The notes beneath the pieces were generated by a model. It was not told the origin of the DNA. It saw only the letters and a program-made list of their open reading frames with translations, and did no database searches. Both the position numbers and the translations under genes were made by a program. Of a stretch of DNA of 64,000 bases, positions 1 to 10,505 are shown piece by piece (positions within the stretch are counted from its first letter, which is position 1; every line of letters starts with the position of its first letter). The stretch comes from Clostridium aciditolerans (GTDB lineage: Bacteria; Bacillota; Clostridia; Clostridiales; Clostridiaceae). The DNA lies in NCBI RefSeq assembly GCF_016316925.1, contig NZ_JAEEGB010000003.1, forward strand, positions 160,042 through 224,041. The letters run 5' to 3'.

Positions 1-360
1 AAAGTAGTCAACTATATTTTCTATAGTAGCTAAACCTAATATAGTATTGTTGTCCACTATTGGTATAGCAATTATATCATTTTCTCTTAATCTTTTTGCA
101 ATGACGATAACGTCTTCATCTTTTGATGCAGTTATAACCTTTTTAGTCATCACCCATTCTACTGGACAAGTATCATAATGGCCCTGATCCATTAAAAATC
201 TATATATATCTGCTTTTACTATCATTCCTACCAATAATCCGTTATCATCTACCACCGGTGCACCATTGATATTGTTATCATTCATTATCTCTAGTGCCTT
301 AATCAAAGTATCATTTGGACTTAACTTAATAATGTCGTAAGTTATTATTTTACTTAACAT
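1..360 (-). CDS. CBS-domain-pair protein (3' end outside window)
   Basis: The minus-strand frame is open for 120 codons from an ATG at 360 to the window edge, so the C-terminus is missing. A GGGGG-type ribosome binding site lies just upstream. The translation reads as two CBS domains in tandem, each with the usual hydrophobic 'GAPVVDDNGLLVGM' and 'IAIPIVDNNTILGLAT' strand pattern. CBS pairs bind adenine nucleotides and commonly act as small energy-sensing regulators. No catalytic domain is visible in the part present, so the protein may be a stand-alone CBS pair. Its target is unknown. Confidence 0.8.
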   Translation of the reverse strand, partial: MLSKIITYDIIKLSPNDTLIKALEIMNDNNINGAPVVDDNGLLVGMIVKADIYRFLMDQGHYDTCPVEWVMTKKVITASKDEDVIVIAKRLRENDIIAIPIVDNNTILGLATIENIVDYF

Positions 361-431
361 AAATATCCCCCTTTATATAATTAAAATTATAAATCATAAA
401 ATATATAGGATATAATAAAGGAAATTGGACT

Positions 432-1229
432 TTAGTAACTGTTATTTATTATATTACTTAACTCATTACAGTCTCTACAGCCCTTTAATATTTGATCTAT
501 GGTTCTAGATGCGGCTTTTTTTGACATTCTTTCTAAATCTATATCCAGAGAAATACTGTTTTTATTTAATAAACTTTTTAAATATCTTAGCTGTTTCTCA
601 GTAATTACATTTTCTCTAATTAGGTTTTTGTTATTTTCAATATTAAAAATAAACTCATGAATTTTAGGTAAGCTTAAAACATCTTCATAATTATGAAGCA
701 TAATTATATTTTTAAGTCTATCTTCTCCTGTTAACAAAAACTCTTTGTATAGATCTACACTTATTCCGCCATCTATTTGATCCTTTCTCTTTATTCCTAT
801 ATATTTTTCTACACCTTTCAAATTGCATCTCTCTATTCCAAGCTGCTTGTAATAAGGTCTAATGATTCTATATAAGTCAACATGGTTTTTAGGGGTATTA
901 AGAGCTACATTATGTTTTTCCATTCTATTTACTATAAATGGTTCATCAAAGGCAATTCCATTATAAGAACACCAAGTATTGTACTCTTGTAAATCTGTTA
1001 AAAAGTTATACAATATCTCTTCTTCATCTTCCAGATATTCAGCATAATACTGCTTTATACAAAAATTCCTCTCATCATTAAATTTACCAAATGATATTAA
1101 TATTATATTATCGTCATCTTTATCAAAACCTGTAGTTTCTATGTCAAAATAGGCTATACTATCCATGCCATAGTCACTGAATATATTTTTATCTATCTTC
1201 AGCAACTCATTATACTCTTTAATTAACAT
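432..1229 (-). CDS. RNase H-fold 3'-5' exonuclease, YprB-like
   Basis: A 265-residue protein with the DnaQ/RNase H-like exonuclease motifs: DIETTG near residue 29 (ExoI, with the first metal-binding Asp and Glu), an 'SYNGIAFDEPFI' segment resembling ExoII near residue 88, and an 'YEDVLSL' ExoIII-like motif near residue 180. This matches the predicted ribonuclease H-like (YprB) family. The last 60 residues form a short helical tail (ITEKQLRYLKSLL) that may be a nucleic-acid-binding accessory. The start ATG follows GGAGG. The substrate is not known. The gene stands alone between argS and the CBS gene. Confidence 0.8.
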   Translation of the reverse strand: MLIKEYNELLKIDKNIFSDYGMDSIAYFDIETTGFDKDDDNIILISFGKFNDERNFCIKQYYAEYLEDEEEILYNFLTDLQEYNTWCSYNGIAFDEPFIVNRMEKHNVALNTPKNHVDLYRIIRPYYKQLGIERCNLKGVEKYIGIKRKDQIDGGISVDLYKEFLLTGEDRLKNIIMLHNYEDVLSLPKIHEFIFNIENNKNLIRENVITEKQLRYLKSLLNKNSISLDIDLERMSKKAASRTIDQILKGCRDCNELSNIINNSY

Positions 1230-1354
1230 TATAATCCTCCAAACTATTGCTACTACATATCACAAATTTAAAATAGGATCATTAATTTTATTATATAACT
1301 AAATTAACTTATAATATCTATTATATAATAATGTAGTATATTTGAAAACTCTAT

Positions 1355-1386
1355 AAAAGGCAATGAATAAAAATCCATTGCCTTTT
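1355..1386 (-). terminator. Intrinsic terminator after argS
   Basis: Perfect 11-bp arms AAAAGGCAATG / CATTGCCTTTT surround a 10-nt loop. The hairpin lies 12 bases past the argS stop codon, and its arms supply the U-run. Confidence 0.75.
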
Positions 1387-1397
1387 ATATATAAATA

Positions 1398-3089
1398 TTA
1401 CATTTTTTCTACTACTTGTATTCCAATCAAACCTAAACCATTTTTTAACACTTGGCAAGTTGCTTCTACTAACTTTAATCTAGCATTCTTTGTAGCTTCA
1501 TCTTCTGCATTCATAATGCTGTGAGCATTATAGAACTTGTTAAAACCTTTAGCAACCTCTATTAAATATCTTGTTACTATAAAAGGCTCTAATCTATCTA
1601 TAGAATTTAGTATAGCTTTATTAAAACCTTCAAGAGACTTTGCAAGTTCAAATTCTTCACTAGAATTTAATTTGCTATAGTCTACTTCTCCATTAACTTC
1701 TCCTGCTCTTCTAAGTATGCTCTTTCCTCTTGCATAACTGTATTGTACGTATGGACCAGTCTCACCATCGAAGCTTAATATTTCACTCCAGTCAAATACT
1801 ATATCTTTTTCTCTGCTGTTTTTTAAATATGCAAATATTACTGCACCTATACCTACTTTTTTTGCTACATCTTCCTTATTATCAAGATCAGGATTTTTTT
1901 CATTTATTACTTGTAATGTTTTTTCAATAGATTCATTTAATAAATCCTCTAGTAATACAACATCACCTTTTCTTGTGGATAATTTCTTGTCTGCGAATCT
2001 AACTAATCCATAAGCTACATGATTGCAATCCTCTGCCCAATCATTTCCCATAAGCTTTAATGTAGTAAATACTTGATTAAAATGAAGGGACTGACCTGCT
2101 CCAACCACATATATGCTCTTATCAAAATTATAGGTTTTCTTTCTATAAATTGCTGCAGCTAAGTCACGGGTAGCATATATAGTAGCTCCATCTGCTTTTT
2201 TAATAATACATGGAGGCATATTATACTCATCTAACATTACAACTTTTGCTCCATTACTCTCTACTAATATTCCTTTTTTATCAATCTCATCTATTACAGC
2301 ATCCATTTTATCAGAGTAGAAGCTTTCTCCAGCATAAGAGTCAAATTCTATTCCAAGCATGTCATAAACTCTTTCGAATTCCTTTAAACTTAGGTCTTTA
2401 AACTTTTGCCATAGTTTTACTTCTTCTTCACATCCATCTTCTAATTTCTTAAAGTACATTCGACCTTCATCATTTAAAGATGGATCTTTTTCTGCTTCGT
2501 CATGGAATTTAACATAAATTCTTAGCAATTCACTTATAGGTTCCTTTTCCAAAGCTTCTTCATTACACCATCTTTTGTATGCTGATATAAGCTTTCCAAA
2601 CTGAGTTCCCCAATCACCAAGATGGTTTATTCTAACACAATTATATCCTTGTGAATTTAACATTTCATATAAAGCTCTACCTATAGCGGTACCAAATAAA
2701 TGGCCTACATGAAAAGGTTTTGCAATATTAACTGATGAATATTCAACACATATATTTTTCCCATGACCTAAGTCTGATGAACCATATCTGTCTCTTTCTG
2801 TTAATATCTTTTCTATTGAATTTTTTGTAAAGTCAACTTTATCAACAAAAAAGTTCAAGTAAGGTCCTAAACTTTCTATTTTCTCAAATCCTTCATTATT
2901 TATCTTTTCTTTTAGTTCCTGAGCAATCATATTAGGTGCTTTTCTCAAAGTTTTAGATAGCTGAAAGCAAGGAAAAGCATAGTCACCCATCTCAGATTTT
3001 GGTGGTATTTCTATAAGTCTTTCAATGACATCTAACTCTAAATCAACATTTTCTTGTATTCTTACTGCAACTAATTTTTTATAATCCAT
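1398..3089 (-). CDS. argS: Arginyl-tRNA synthetase
   Basis: Charges tRNA-Arg with arginine in the cytoplasm. The 563-residue length is typical. It has an N-terminal Arg-tRNA-synthetase additional domain (about 1-85), the class I HIGH motif as HVGH at residues 127-130, a KMSKS-equivalent region [10 protein letters not shown], and the C-terminal DALR anticodon-binding domain (about 440-563) ending '[14 protein letters not shown]'. The ATG follows GGGAGG. A T-box leader with its own promoter lies upstream, so expression should rise when tRNA-Arg is uncharged. It is a single-gene unit closed by its own terminator. Confidence 0.97.
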   Translation of the reverse strand: MDYKKLVAVRIQENVDLELDVIERLIEIPPKSEMGDYAFPCFQLSKTLRKAPNMIAQELKEKINNEGFEKIESLGPYLNFFVDKVDFTKNSIEKILTERDRYGSSDLGHGKNICVEYSSVNIAKPFHVGHLFGTAIGRALYEMLNSQGYNCVRINHLGDWGTQFGKLISAYKRWCNEEALEKEPISELLRIYVKFHDEAEKDPSLNDEGRMYFKKLEDGCEEEVKLWQKFKDLSLKEFERVYDMLGIEFDSYAGESFYSDKMDAVIDEIDKKGILVESNGAKVVMLDEYNMPPCIIKKADGATIYATRDLAAAIYRKKTYNFDKSIYVVGAGQSLHFNQVFTTLKLMGNDWAEDCNHVAYGLVRFADKKLSTRKGDVVLLEDLLNESIEKTLQVINEKNPDLDNKEDVAKKVGIGAVIFAYLKNSREKDIVFDWSEILSFDGETGPYVQYSYARGKSILRRAGEVNGEVDYSKLNSSEEFELAKSLEGFNKAILNSIDRLEPFIVTRYLIEVAKGFNKFYNAHSIMNAEDEATKNARLKLVEATCQVLKNGLGLIGIQVVEKM

Positions 3090-3188
3090 ATTGCAACCTC
3101 CCTATTATTTCTCTATATTAAATTATATAAAATAATATATTTTTCGCCTATATTATGATACTTTAATTATATATTAAAGGTTAAAAAT

Positions 3189-3443
3189 AAAAAAACCGTC
3201 TCTATTAAAATAGAGACGGTTATATATCCGCGGTACCACTCTTATTGAACTGGCATTTGCCAAATCCACTCAAAACTTTAACGCAGTTAACGACTTACTT
3301 GTGATTTGAAATCAAACCTTTTTCATAAGTTTCTCCAAGATTCTCTTCCTATTTAGCTTTCCTACAGGCTTTCACCATCCCTGCTCGCTTTTTAAGATTT
3401 ACTAAAAGTACTCTTCTCTTCAACGAAATTACTATATAAATTA
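3189..3443 (-). promoter_or_regulatory. T-box riboswitch leader of argS
   Basis: Read on the minus strand, the leader holds a Stem I region (AGCAGGGATGGTGAAAGCC is the conserved distal part) and a 3' side with AGGAAGAGAATCTTGG, where an AGA (Arg) triplet sits about where a specifier codon is expected. The canonical T-box sequence AGTGGTACCGCGG is at 3240-3228. The expression platform is a perfect 13-bp terminator hairpin at 3221-3194 followed by seven T residues. Uncharged tRNA-Arg would stabilise the antiterminator and let transcription reach argS about 100 bases downstream. The T-box call is firm; the specifier position is inferred. Confidence 0.93.
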
Positions 3444-3449
3444 CAACTC

Positions 3450-3479
3450 ATTATATTACCATATTTTAATATTTGTCAA
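3450..3479 (-). promoter_or_regulatory. Sigma-A promoter of the argS T-box leader
   Basis: Consensus TTGACA (3479-3474), an 18-bp spacer and consensus TATAAT (3455-3450). Transcription should start near 3443, immediately before the T-box Stem I. Confidence 0.85.
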
Positions 3480-3505
3480 GACTTTTTTGCTATATGATAT
3501 ATTCT

Positions 3506-5530
3506 TTATATTTTAAATATTTTTATACTATCTTCTAACTCTAATGCCATTTGAGTTAGTTGTTGAACACTTTCTGTAACTTGTTGAAGTACAGCTGTTT
3601 GCTCTTCCGTTGAAGCTGCAACCTCTTCTGTATTAGCAGCTGTATTTGTTGTAACTGCTTGAATTTCGTTAATGTTATCATCCATTCTATCAATATTATC
3701 TTTAGAATTAATAACCATTTCGTTAACTCTTTGTAAATTAGTTCTTGTTTCATCAAAGGATTTTAAAATTTCATTTAATGAGTCTCCTACAGTTTTTACA
3801 ATTGACTGTCCCTTCTCAGATTCTCTGTTACCTTCCTCTATTGCAATCAGCGCCTTATCGGTTTTCTGTTGTGTAGAAATAATTAAATCCTTAATATTAT
3901 TTGATGATCTCATAGATTCTTCTGCTAACTTTCTAACTTCTTCTGCAACAACGGCAAACCCCTTCCCGGCTTCTCCTGCTCGAGCAGCTTCAATTGAGGC
4001 ATTAAGAGCCAAAAGGTTAGTTTGATCTGCAATTCCATCAATTATTTGTACAATATTACCTATTTGTTTTGATGTTTCTTGAAGTTCTGATATTATCTTT
4101 GAAGAATAGTTTACACTATTTTTTATTATGCCAATTTGATTGACCATATTGTCCATTTTTTCTCTTCCATCTGCTGCAAGCCTACTTGTATCATCTGAGA
4201 ACTTCATTACATTTGTAACTTGATCTCTTATAGTTGATATATTACTAACTACATTTTTCATGCTTTGAGATACATCTTCAGCAGCTCTTACTTGCTTTTC
4301 AGCTCCATCTGCAACTTCTTGTGTAGAGTTTGAGATTTCTTCTGAAACTTCAGCTACCTGTTCAGTAGATGACAATAATGATTTTGATGATGTCGCAAGA
4401 TTTTGTGACACTTCATTAATTTTAGCAGTAATACCTCTCAGATTTTCAATCATATTATTAAAGCTTATACCAAGTACTCCGATTTCATCATTAGTTTCTA
4501 TTTGAATATTTTTACTTAAGTCACCTTGAGATACATTTTCTGCTGCTTTTGTTAAATCATTTAAAGGATTTAAATTTTTTCTTACTATTCCCCTAAGTAT
4601 TAATCCACTTACTAAAAATGTAAAAATGGATACTAATGCAAAACTTATTAATATACTATTTAAAGCAGCATATTGATTCTTAAGAGAAAGTCCAATATTT
4701 GCAGCCTTAATTATTTTTCCGTTAGCGTCTTTTATAGGAATTAAAACATCATAGACATTCTCACCTTTATAATTATATAGAGAAGCATATGTTTTTCCTT
4801 CCTGTATTGCAGATTTGCTTCCAGCATCAGTTAAGGTTATTCCAATTCTACTTTTGTCACTATGTGCCGCAGCTTTTAAATTCGGATCAATTGTCAAGGC
4901 ATAAACTATATTTGATTTTTTACTTAGCCTGTCTACTAACGTTTGATCATCTACTGCATTACCTAATTTTGCAACTTCATTTGCAATTACCCCTACTTGA
5001 ACAAGTCCACCATTCTTTAATGCAACTGCTCCATACTTATAATAGTTTTGATCAGAGCTGCTACTACTCTTTCTAATTTTTTCAATAAGCTCACCTTGTG
5101 ACCCTTTTAGAACAGCTTGTACAGGATGATCAGCAGGATATTTATAATTAATATTTGCTGGCAGATTAGAATATAATATTACTCCCTCTGCATTAGAAAT
5201 ATTTATTTCTTGTACATTTATGGACTTTGCAACTTCAGCAAGATATTCATTAGAAAAATTAGCATTGTGTCCTACCAAGTAGGCTGTTGTTGAAATTTTT
5301 TCCCCTAATAATTTGTCTACTTGATTAAGTATAGTATGATTAGTTTGCATTTCAGCACTTATTTCTTCTGTCAAAAGCATCCCATCTTCTTTAACTTGAT
5401 TTTGAAATTTTTTACTTATCACGTTATATGAGACGACAGCTAGTATAATTGTAGATAACAGCACTACTAATAAAGAACTTACTGTTATTCTAAATTTTAG
5501 AGAGTTTTTACTTTTTATAATATTACTCAA
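3506..5530 (-). CDS. Methyl-accepting chemotaxis protein (Cache-type sensor)
   Basis: A transmembrane chemoreceptor of about 675 residues. It has TM1 at about 20-42, a large extracellular Cache-like sensing domain to about 290, TM2 at about 293-315, HAMP at about 316-370, and a cytoplasmic signalling domain with the hairpin-tip region containing [20 protein letters not shown]. It should relay extracellular ligand binding to CheA/CheW. The longest frame begins with a GTG at 5539 that has almost no spacing to a Shine-Dalgarno. The TTG at 5530 lies 8 nt from GGAG and is preferred. The ligand is unknown. The last residues ([10 protein letters not shown]) lack a CheR pentapeptide. Confidence 0.93.
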   Translation of the reverse strand: MSNIIKSKNSLKFRITVSSLLVVLLSTIILAVVSYNVISKKFQNQVKEDGMLLTEEISAEMQTNHTILNQVDKLLGEKISTTAYLVGHNANFSNEYLAEVAKSINVQEINISNAEGVILYSNLPANINYKYPADHPVQAVLKGSQGELIEKIRKSSSSSDQNYYKYGAVALKNGGLVQVGVIANEVAKLGNAVDDQTLVDRLSKKSNIVYALTIDPNLKAAAHSDKSRIGITLTDAGSKSAIQEGKTYASLYNYKGENVYDVLIPIKDANGKIIKAANIGLSLKNQYAALNSILISFALVSIFTFLVSGLILRGIVRKNLNPLNDLTKAAENVSQGDLSKNIQIETNDEIGVLGISFNNMIENLRGITAKINEVSQNLATSSKSLLSSTEQVAEVSEEISNSTQEVADGAEKQVRAAEDVSQSMKNVVSNISTIRDQVTNVMKFSDDTSRLAADGREKMDNMVNQIGIIKNSVNYSSKIISELQETSKQIGNIVQIIDGIADQTNLLALNASIEAARAGEAGKGFAVVAEEVRKLAEESMRSSNNIKDLIISTQQKTDKALIAIEEGNRESEKGQSIVKTVGDSLNEILKSFDETRTNLQRVNEMVINSKDNIDRMDDNINEIQAVTTNTAANTEEVAASTEEQTAVLQQVTESVQQLTQMALELEDSIKIFKI

Positions 5531-5672
5531 TAGCTCCACTCCATTCTATATTTGATATTTATTTCATTACGATTAAATTTTACATTAATATTTTATGAAC
5601 TTCAATAACTTCTTGTTAAATTTTGCATAAAATTTAGCAAAAAAATACTTTTTTGTCGTTAAACTACGCAAA

Positions 5673-5713
5673 ATAGGAGATATTTGCAGTAATCATCTGC
5701 AAGCACCTCCTAT
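5673..5713 (-). terminator. Long hairpin after the yyaL-like gene
   Basis: Arms ATAGGAG...TTTGCAG and CTGCAAG...CTCCTAT pair over 14 of 17 positions around a 7-nt loop. It lies about 40 bases past the stop at 5754. Only TATTTTG follows, so it may be a weak terminator or a 3'-end stabiliser. Confidence 0.5.
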
Positions 5714-5753
5714 AAATTACATATTGTGATAATATTTTTAATATAAATAAGTA

Positions 5754-7571
5754 TTATATTTTTTCAAACAGATTGAAAGAATTAATATATGCTGTTATAA
5801 AATGTGTATATGCAATAGGATTTCTTTTTGCTGTTGTTCCGAATGCTTTAAATTGTCTCTCAGCAAATTGTTTAAACTTAGTATCATCAGTGATGTCATA
5901 AAGTCTTAACATGTTGAATGTAGCTACGGAGTTTCCGGAAGGAATAGCACCGTCATAAAGTTCTTTAGGTCTTACTATAAGTTCTTCGCTATCTAACCCA
6001 TATAAGTATAAGCCACCTTGTTTTTCATCCCAGAAAAGTTTCATCATTTGATCATGTAAATAAATACACTTTTCTTGATATTTATACTGAGAATTAGCCT
6101 TGTATAGTTCTATAAGCCCCCATATTACAAATGCATAGTCTTCTAGTACTGCTGCATATGCAGATTCTCCTTCACGATATCTACTAAGAAGCCTTCCATC
6201 ATCTCGAATAAGTCTTTTTAATATAAAATCAGCTGCTCGCTCTGATATTTCAATATAGCTTTGATTATTAAAAATTCTTCCACCATAAGCAAAGGATGCA
6301 ATGGCTAAACCATTCCATGATGTTAACGTCTTGTCATCTTTAAAAGGATGTATTCTTTTTTCCCTGTAGTCATATAGTTTAGCTCTCATTTTTTCCAGTT
6401 GCTCTTTTAGATTCTCGTTTAATTCTAACTTTTCTATATCCCTATTTATTAAGTTAGGTATGTTTTTTTCTTCGAAATTCCCTCTTTCTGTTATTCCATA
6501 TAGCTCACAATAAGTTTTCCCATCCTGCTTTCCAAGTACTTTTTCTATTTCTTCTATATCCCATACATAAAACTTGCCTTCTATCCCTTCTGAGTCTGCA
6601 TCCTCTGCTGAATAAAATCCCCCCTCAGGCGATATCATATTGTTTATCATATAAGTATATATTTTCTCTGCAATTCTTTTATATAATTCTTTACCTGTGA
6701 TTTCATAAGTTTTTGTATAAATCAAGGATAAAAGTGCATTATCATAAAGCATCTTTTCAAAATGAGGAACTAGCCATTTTTCATCAGTAGAATATCTGGA
6801 AAATCCAAATCCTACATGGTCAAAGATTCCTCCCTTATACATATGCTTTAAGGTTTCCTCAACCATGTTTAGAGCCTTTTTATCCTCAGTTTTAATGTAA
6901 TACTCTAATAAAAAGTACATATTATGCGGCGTTGGAAACTTAGGTACTCTACTAAAACCACCATATCTTTTATCAAAAAATTGTTTTAAAGACTCTATGG
7001 TTTCCTTTATAACACTTTCATTAATTTTGTTATTTTCATCAATTTCAATTTCAGTTTCTCTCTTTATCTGGTCAATCATTTCAAGACTATAGTTTATCAG
7101 TCTCTTCTTATCCTTACTCCACATATCATATATGGAATCTAACAGTTCTATCAGTCCTGGTCGACCATATTTACTTTCTTTTGGAAAATAAGTTCCAGCA
7201 AAGAAAGGCTTTTTCTCTGGAGTCATTATTATGGTAAGGGGCCACCCACCACTTCCTGTATAAGCCTGACAAAAGGTCATATATATGCTATCAATATCCG
7301 ATCTTTCTTCTCTATCTACTTTTATTGAAATAAAGTTTTCATTTAATACTTTTGCTACATCTTCATCTTCAAAGCATTCACGTTCCATTACATGACACCA
7401 ATGGCAGGTTGAGTATCCTATACTCAAAAATATAGGCTTATCTTCAGCTTTTGCTTTACTAAATGCCTCTTCTCCCCATGGGTACCAATTTACAGGATTA
7501 TGAGCATGTTGCAATAAGTATGGAGATTTTTCATTTATAAGTATATTGGGTACTACATCTTTATCAGTCAT
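5754..7571 (-). CDS. YyaL-type thioredoxin-fold protein (DUF255, glycosidase-like C-terminus)
   Basis: A 605-residue member of the YyaL/spermatogenesis-associated protein 20 family. The N-terminal DUF255 thioredoxin-like domain carries the hallmark [13 protein letters not shown] and the redox motif [10 protein letters not shown] near residue 55. The rest is an (alpha/alpha)6 barrel-like region seen in glycan-processing enzymes (for example [11 protein letters not shown] and [13 protein letters not shown]). The family's biochemical role is not settled. It is somewhat shorter than relatives of about 680 residues, but both ends look intact. The ATG follows GGAAGGTG. A degenerate duplicate of its 5' region lies at 19035-19157. 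Confidence 0.9.
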   Translation of the reverse strand: MTDKDVVPNILINEKSPYLLQHAHNPVNWYPWGEEAFSKAKAEDKPIFLSIGYSTCHWCHVMERECFEDEDVAKVLNENFISIKVDREERSDIDSIYMTFCQAYTGSGGWPLTIIMTPEKKPFFAGTYFPKESKYGRPGLIELLDSIYDMWSKDKKRLINYSLEMIDQIKRETEIEIDENNKINESVIKETIESLKQFFDKRYGGFSRVPKFPTPHNMYFLLEYYIKTEDKKALNMVEETLKHMYKGGIFDHVGFGFSRYSTDEKWLVPHFEKMLYDNALLSLIYTKTYEITGKELYKRIAEKIYTYMINNMISPEGGFYSAEDADSEGIEGKFYVWDIEEIEKVLGKQDGKTYCELYGITERGNFEEKNIPNLINRDIEKLELNENLKEQLEKMRAKLYDYREKRIHPFKDDKTLTSWNGLAIASFAYGGRIFNNQSYIEISERAADFILKRLIRDDGRLLSRYREGESAYAAVLEDYAFVIWGLIELYKANSQYKYQEKCIYLHDQMMKLFWDEKQGGLYLYGLDSEELIVRPKELYDGAIPSGNSVATFNMLRLYDITDDTKFKQFAERQFKAFGTTAKRNPIAYTHFITAYINSFNLFEKI

Positions 7572-7594
7572 TCTATCACCTTCCTTCTATAAAT

Positions 7595-7660
7595 ATAATA
7601 ATCTTTAGTATATCCAAAAAATAAAAGAGTACTATCTTTTATTTAGTAATACTCCATCTA
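7595..7660 (-). repeat. Structured yyaL leader, copy A
   Basis: The 65 bases upstream of the yyaL-like gene recur at 19094-19157. Both hold a perfect 9-bp hairpin with loop GTACTA (here AATAAAAGA/TCTTTTATT at 7620-7643). An alternative pairing, GAGTA with TACTC (7627-7654), overlaps it. The arm bases differ between copies but still pair. Confidence 0.7.
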
Positions 7661-7719
7661 GTATTAGAATGTAAAAAATGCTCCTCAAAAGTTGACTGCA
7701 AAAAACTCTATTTGCTTGA

Positions 7720-7761
7720 ACATGCTAACGATAAGTATCGAGAATAAAGCTGTTAGCATGT
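7720..7761. repeat. Isolated inverted repeat
   Basis: Perfect 10-bp arms ACATGCTAAC / GTTAGCATGT enclose 22 bases in the 307-bp gap between the yyaL-like and FAD-oxidoreductase genes. On the plus strand it is followed by a T-rich tract. On the minus strand the T-run comes 14 bases later. It could end the FAD oxidoreductase transcript. Apart from copy A of the leader repeat, nothing else is seen in this gap. Confidence 0.5.
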
Positions 7762-7878
7762 CCAAAACTTATTTTTTATAAAGTAAAATTTAATCTTATC
7801 CTGAAAAAGCTCTTGATACTAATCAATATATAAACTATTTAACGCTAGCTATTATGATCTTGTTTAATGCATACAATT

Positions 7879-9156
7879 CTACCCTAGTTTTTTCGCAAAA
7901 ATATTGCTCAACCCTAAGGTTTCAATTCTATTCTTAATATCTTCATTATCAGTTGAATAAAGTCCTAAACTTTTCATCCTTTCAAAATACTCTGCTCCAG
8001 AAAAAGTATGTCTAATTTTCTTGCCATCAGATGTTGTTAACCTGTAATTCGAATAATAAATAATATCTCCTATAGCTGTTAAAGTTGGTAGAGTTAATAA
8101 AGGCATGTTGAGTAAAAATCTTACCGCATTATGACCTGATAAGGAACCAGTACAAATTGCTTCTGTGTGACCTATGAAAAATCCTGATTTTTCACCAGCA
8201 CAGAATAAGTTATCTACCCCTATTACTTTCAAGTCATTGGTTCTTGGAGCTGCTGCTAGATATCTTATAGAATTGCCTTTACCACCAGAATAAGGATCCA
8301 TGAATCTAACTTTCTCCAATCCATTAATTTTTCTAAGTTTATCAACAGGATAAAAAGGACTCATAAGCTTTATGTGGCCAGTATCAAGAAGCACTAAGTT
8401 TTCTGCAAACTGATTAAGAGCATATTGTTGGCAAACCTTAATTTTTAGCTTACTTGGATTTACGTCCTCAGCAGGAACCTTTAAAACAACTACACCTTTT
8501 TCATCTAGCTCACGCACAATATCATCGGACAAACTATCCTTTGGAATCTCGCAAGATCCACTAAATGCACCAGGAGTTCCATCTTCCCGTTCAGAATTTA
8601 AATCTTTTACACCAGCTTTAGCACTAATACTTACCCTTGAACCAAAGGTAGGACATCTTAAAATACACATTACACAACCGTTACCATACTTTGAACAATT
8701 GTCCATAGCACCTGTAGACCCAGTAGCATCTATAAAAACATCTCCTTCTACCAAACTTCCATACTGAAGTTTTATACACTTTATCTTATTATCATCTTTT
8801 TCTACAGTTGCTACTCTGCTAATTAGGTTTATTTCAATACCTAAATCTGCTAGATAATTCCTTACCACTGGTTCAACTTTACTTACATCATAAAGGGATG
8901 CGTGATTGTGTTCGGGAAAGTTTATATTCTTATGTTTAGCATTGTCATCCATTAAATGTATTAAGTCTCCTGCACCTAAGTTGATTAGTTCTTCTGCTGC
9001 AGTATATCTACCATTATTCCTAAATATTCCTCCTACATTTCCAAGACCTAAAAGTAAGTCTGTTTTTTCATATAAAGCTACATCTGCCCCAGCTTTTTTT
9101 GCAGTTATTGCTGCAGCGCAACCAGACCAACCACCGCCAATAATTATGACTTTCAT
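7879..9156 (-). CDS. FAD-dependent oxidoreductase (GidA/TrmFO-like)
   Basis: A 425-residue flavoprotein. The N-terminal Rossmann motif VIIIGGGWSGCAAA is the FAD-binding GxGxxG-type loop. A later 'FCAGEKSGFFIGHTEAICTG' segment resembles the C-terminal FAD-contact region of GidA/TrmFO-type enzymes. A Cys cluster NGCVMCILRCPTFG sits near residue 162 (CxxCxxxC) and may be redox active or bind a metal. It has no clear tRNA-methyltransferase signature, so I do not call it TrmFO. It is co-directional with ndh but separated by about 190 bases and a terminator hairpin. The substrate is unknown. Confidence 0.75.
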   Translation of the reverse strand: MKVIIIGGGWSGCAAAITAKKAGADVALYEKTDLLLGLGNVGGIFRNNGRYTAAEELINLGAGDLIHLMDDNAKHKNINFPEHNHASLYDVSKVEPVVRNYLADLGIEINLISRVATVEKDDNKIKCIKLQYGSLVEGDVFIDATGSTGAMDNCSKYGNGCVMCILRCPTFGSRVSISAKAGVKDLNSEREDGTPGAFSGSCEIPKDSLSDDIVRELDEKGVVVLKVPAEDVNPSKLKIKVCQQYALNQFAENLVLLDTGHIKLMSPFYPVDKLRKINGLEKVRFMDPYSGGKGNSIRYLAAAPRTNDLKVIGVDNLFCAGEKSGFFIGHTEAICTGSLSGHNAVRFLLNMPLLTLPTLTAIGDIIYYSNYRLTTSDGKKIRHTFSGAEYFERMKSLGLYSTDNEDIKNRIETLGLSNIFAKKLG

Positions 9157-9304
9157 AAAACACCATCCTTTTAAAAAGTACTAATATTACAATATTTATT
9201 AAGATAAAATTTAATACCAAGTTTTTCAGATTTAAATTTAAAATAGCATCCAATAAACTTACAAGTAATAAAAAATCTACTATGATCATGAAAATTAAAT
9301 ACAA

Positions 9305-9342
9305 AAGGTGCTGTACTGATTTTTTAATCAATACAACACCTT
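9305..9342 (-). terminator. Terminator after ndh
   Basis: A hairpin with arms AAGGTGTTGTATTGATT / AATCAGTACAGCACCTT (17 bp with G-U pairs), followed by TTTTGTATTT, lies five bases past the ndh stop. It probably closes the cyd-ndh operon. Confidence 0.8.
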
Positions 9343-9347
9343 AAGCC

Positions 9348-10493
9348 TTATGGTTTTACAAAAGGATATTTAAATGCAGCTTTTAACTCTGACCAAAAGT
9401 TTCTAAAATTATAATTTTTAATGCCACATAATACATAATGCATAAATATTCCTTTACGCCCTTTTATGTCCTTGCCAAGCACAGCTCCAATACTAGAAAT
9501 ATAAATAGGTATTATCCACCCTAAGTCCATAGGTTTAAATGATATTCTTCGTTTTTTATTTATTACAGATACAATATTTTTAGCCCCATGTCTACCAGAC
9601 ATTTGTGCAAAGGTTACAGCTCTTCTTAAAAAATTATTATTTTTATCCTTTATAGCAGCTGCATCTCCAACTGCATAAACTTCAGGATACTCTGGAATTG
9701 ATAAAAATTCATCAACTATGATTCTTCCATCTGGAAGCATTTTGTATTCTCCACTAGGCTTTAATGCAGACTTAACTCCGCTACACCAGCAGAAAAATAC
9801 ATCCTTAATAACCTCATTGTTCTTTAAAGTTATATCTTTTCCATCAAATGTCATAATTTGATTATCAGTATATATTTTAAACTTAAGTTCATTTAACTTG
9901 TCTATAACATGAGAGCATAACTTTTCAGAAATCATAGGTAGTATTCTATTCGCTCTTTCCACAAAAATAACATTCAGTTTTTTCTCTTTTCTTTTACTTA
10001 GATCATATAAGTTACAAGCAAGTTCCATCCCAGTAAAACCAGCTCCTGATACTACTAATGTAGCTTCCGGTGCAGTATCTAAGTACTCTGAAAATTTCAT
10101 TTTAATGTTTTCAGCTGCCTCTAATGAATCTAATACATTTACTTTATCTAAGCTTTGATTAAAACCAAATAAGTTTGTTGTAGAGCCAGTTGCTAAAATT
10201 AGATAATCATATTTATACTCATTTTCATTTGTATTTATGGTTTTTTTATCAAAATTTATCTCTAATATTTCTTCTTTTATAAATTTCACTGATTGTGGAA
10301 GCAAATTTATTATATTTTCTCTTACATCACTGCTCTCCAATCTGCCACTAGCTACTTCAGGAAGGTTTGGAAGCATTGTTGTATATTCTTTTTTATCTAT
10401 TAAGTAAATTTCATGAGAAGTTGAAAGTTTTTTAGAGAGATTCTTTGCTGCGTTAATACCAGCAAATCCTCCTCCAACTATAAATATCTTCAT
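9348..10493 (-). CDS. ndh: Type II NADH:quinone oxidoreductase (NDH-2)
   Basis: A 381-residue FAD enzyme with two dinucleotide-binding loops: FIVGGGFAGINAA at the N-terminus (FAD) and VVSGAGFTGMELA near residue 148 (NADH). The 'EVYAVGDAAAI' motif that contacts FAD is near residue 270. NDH-2 passes electrons from NADH to membrane quinone without pumping protons. It follows cydC by 12 bases and ends the cydABDC-ndh run, so NADH oxidation and the bd oxidase are probably co-expressed. The C-terminal 60 residues are basic and partly hydrophobic, as expected for membrane attachment. The start ATG follows AAAGGAG. Confidence 0.85.
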   Translation of the reverse strand: MKIFIVGGGFAGINAAKNLSKKLSTSHEIYLIDKKEYTTMLPNLPEVASGRLESSDVRENIINLLPQSVKFIKEEILEINFDKKTINTNENEYKYDYLILATGSTTNLFGFNQSLDKVNVLDSLEAAENIKMKFSEYLDTAPEATLVVSGAGFTGMELACNLYDLSKRKEKKLNVIFVERANRILPMISEKLCSHVIDKLNELKFKIYTDNQIMTFDGKDITLKNNEVIKDVFFCWCSGVKSALKPSGEYKMLPDGRIIVDEFLSIPEYPEVYAVGDAAAIKDKNNNFLRRAVTFAQMSGRHGAKNIVSVINKKRRISFKPMDLGWIIPIYISSIGAVLGKDIKGRKGIFMHYVLCGIKNYNFRNFWSELKAAFKYPFVKP

Positions 10494-10505
10494 AGCAACT
10501 CTCCT

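Noticed and set aside
5540-5672. Cyclic-di-GMP riboswitch before the first chemoreceptor gene
   Set aside because: A plausible location, but the conserved GEMM aptamer segments are not present on the minus strand.
9068-9331. Open frame of 87 codons upstream of the FAD oxidoreductase
   Set aside because: It overlaps the well-supported oxidoreductase start in another frame, is low-complexity Leu/Ile and has no homology feel. Read as a shadow.
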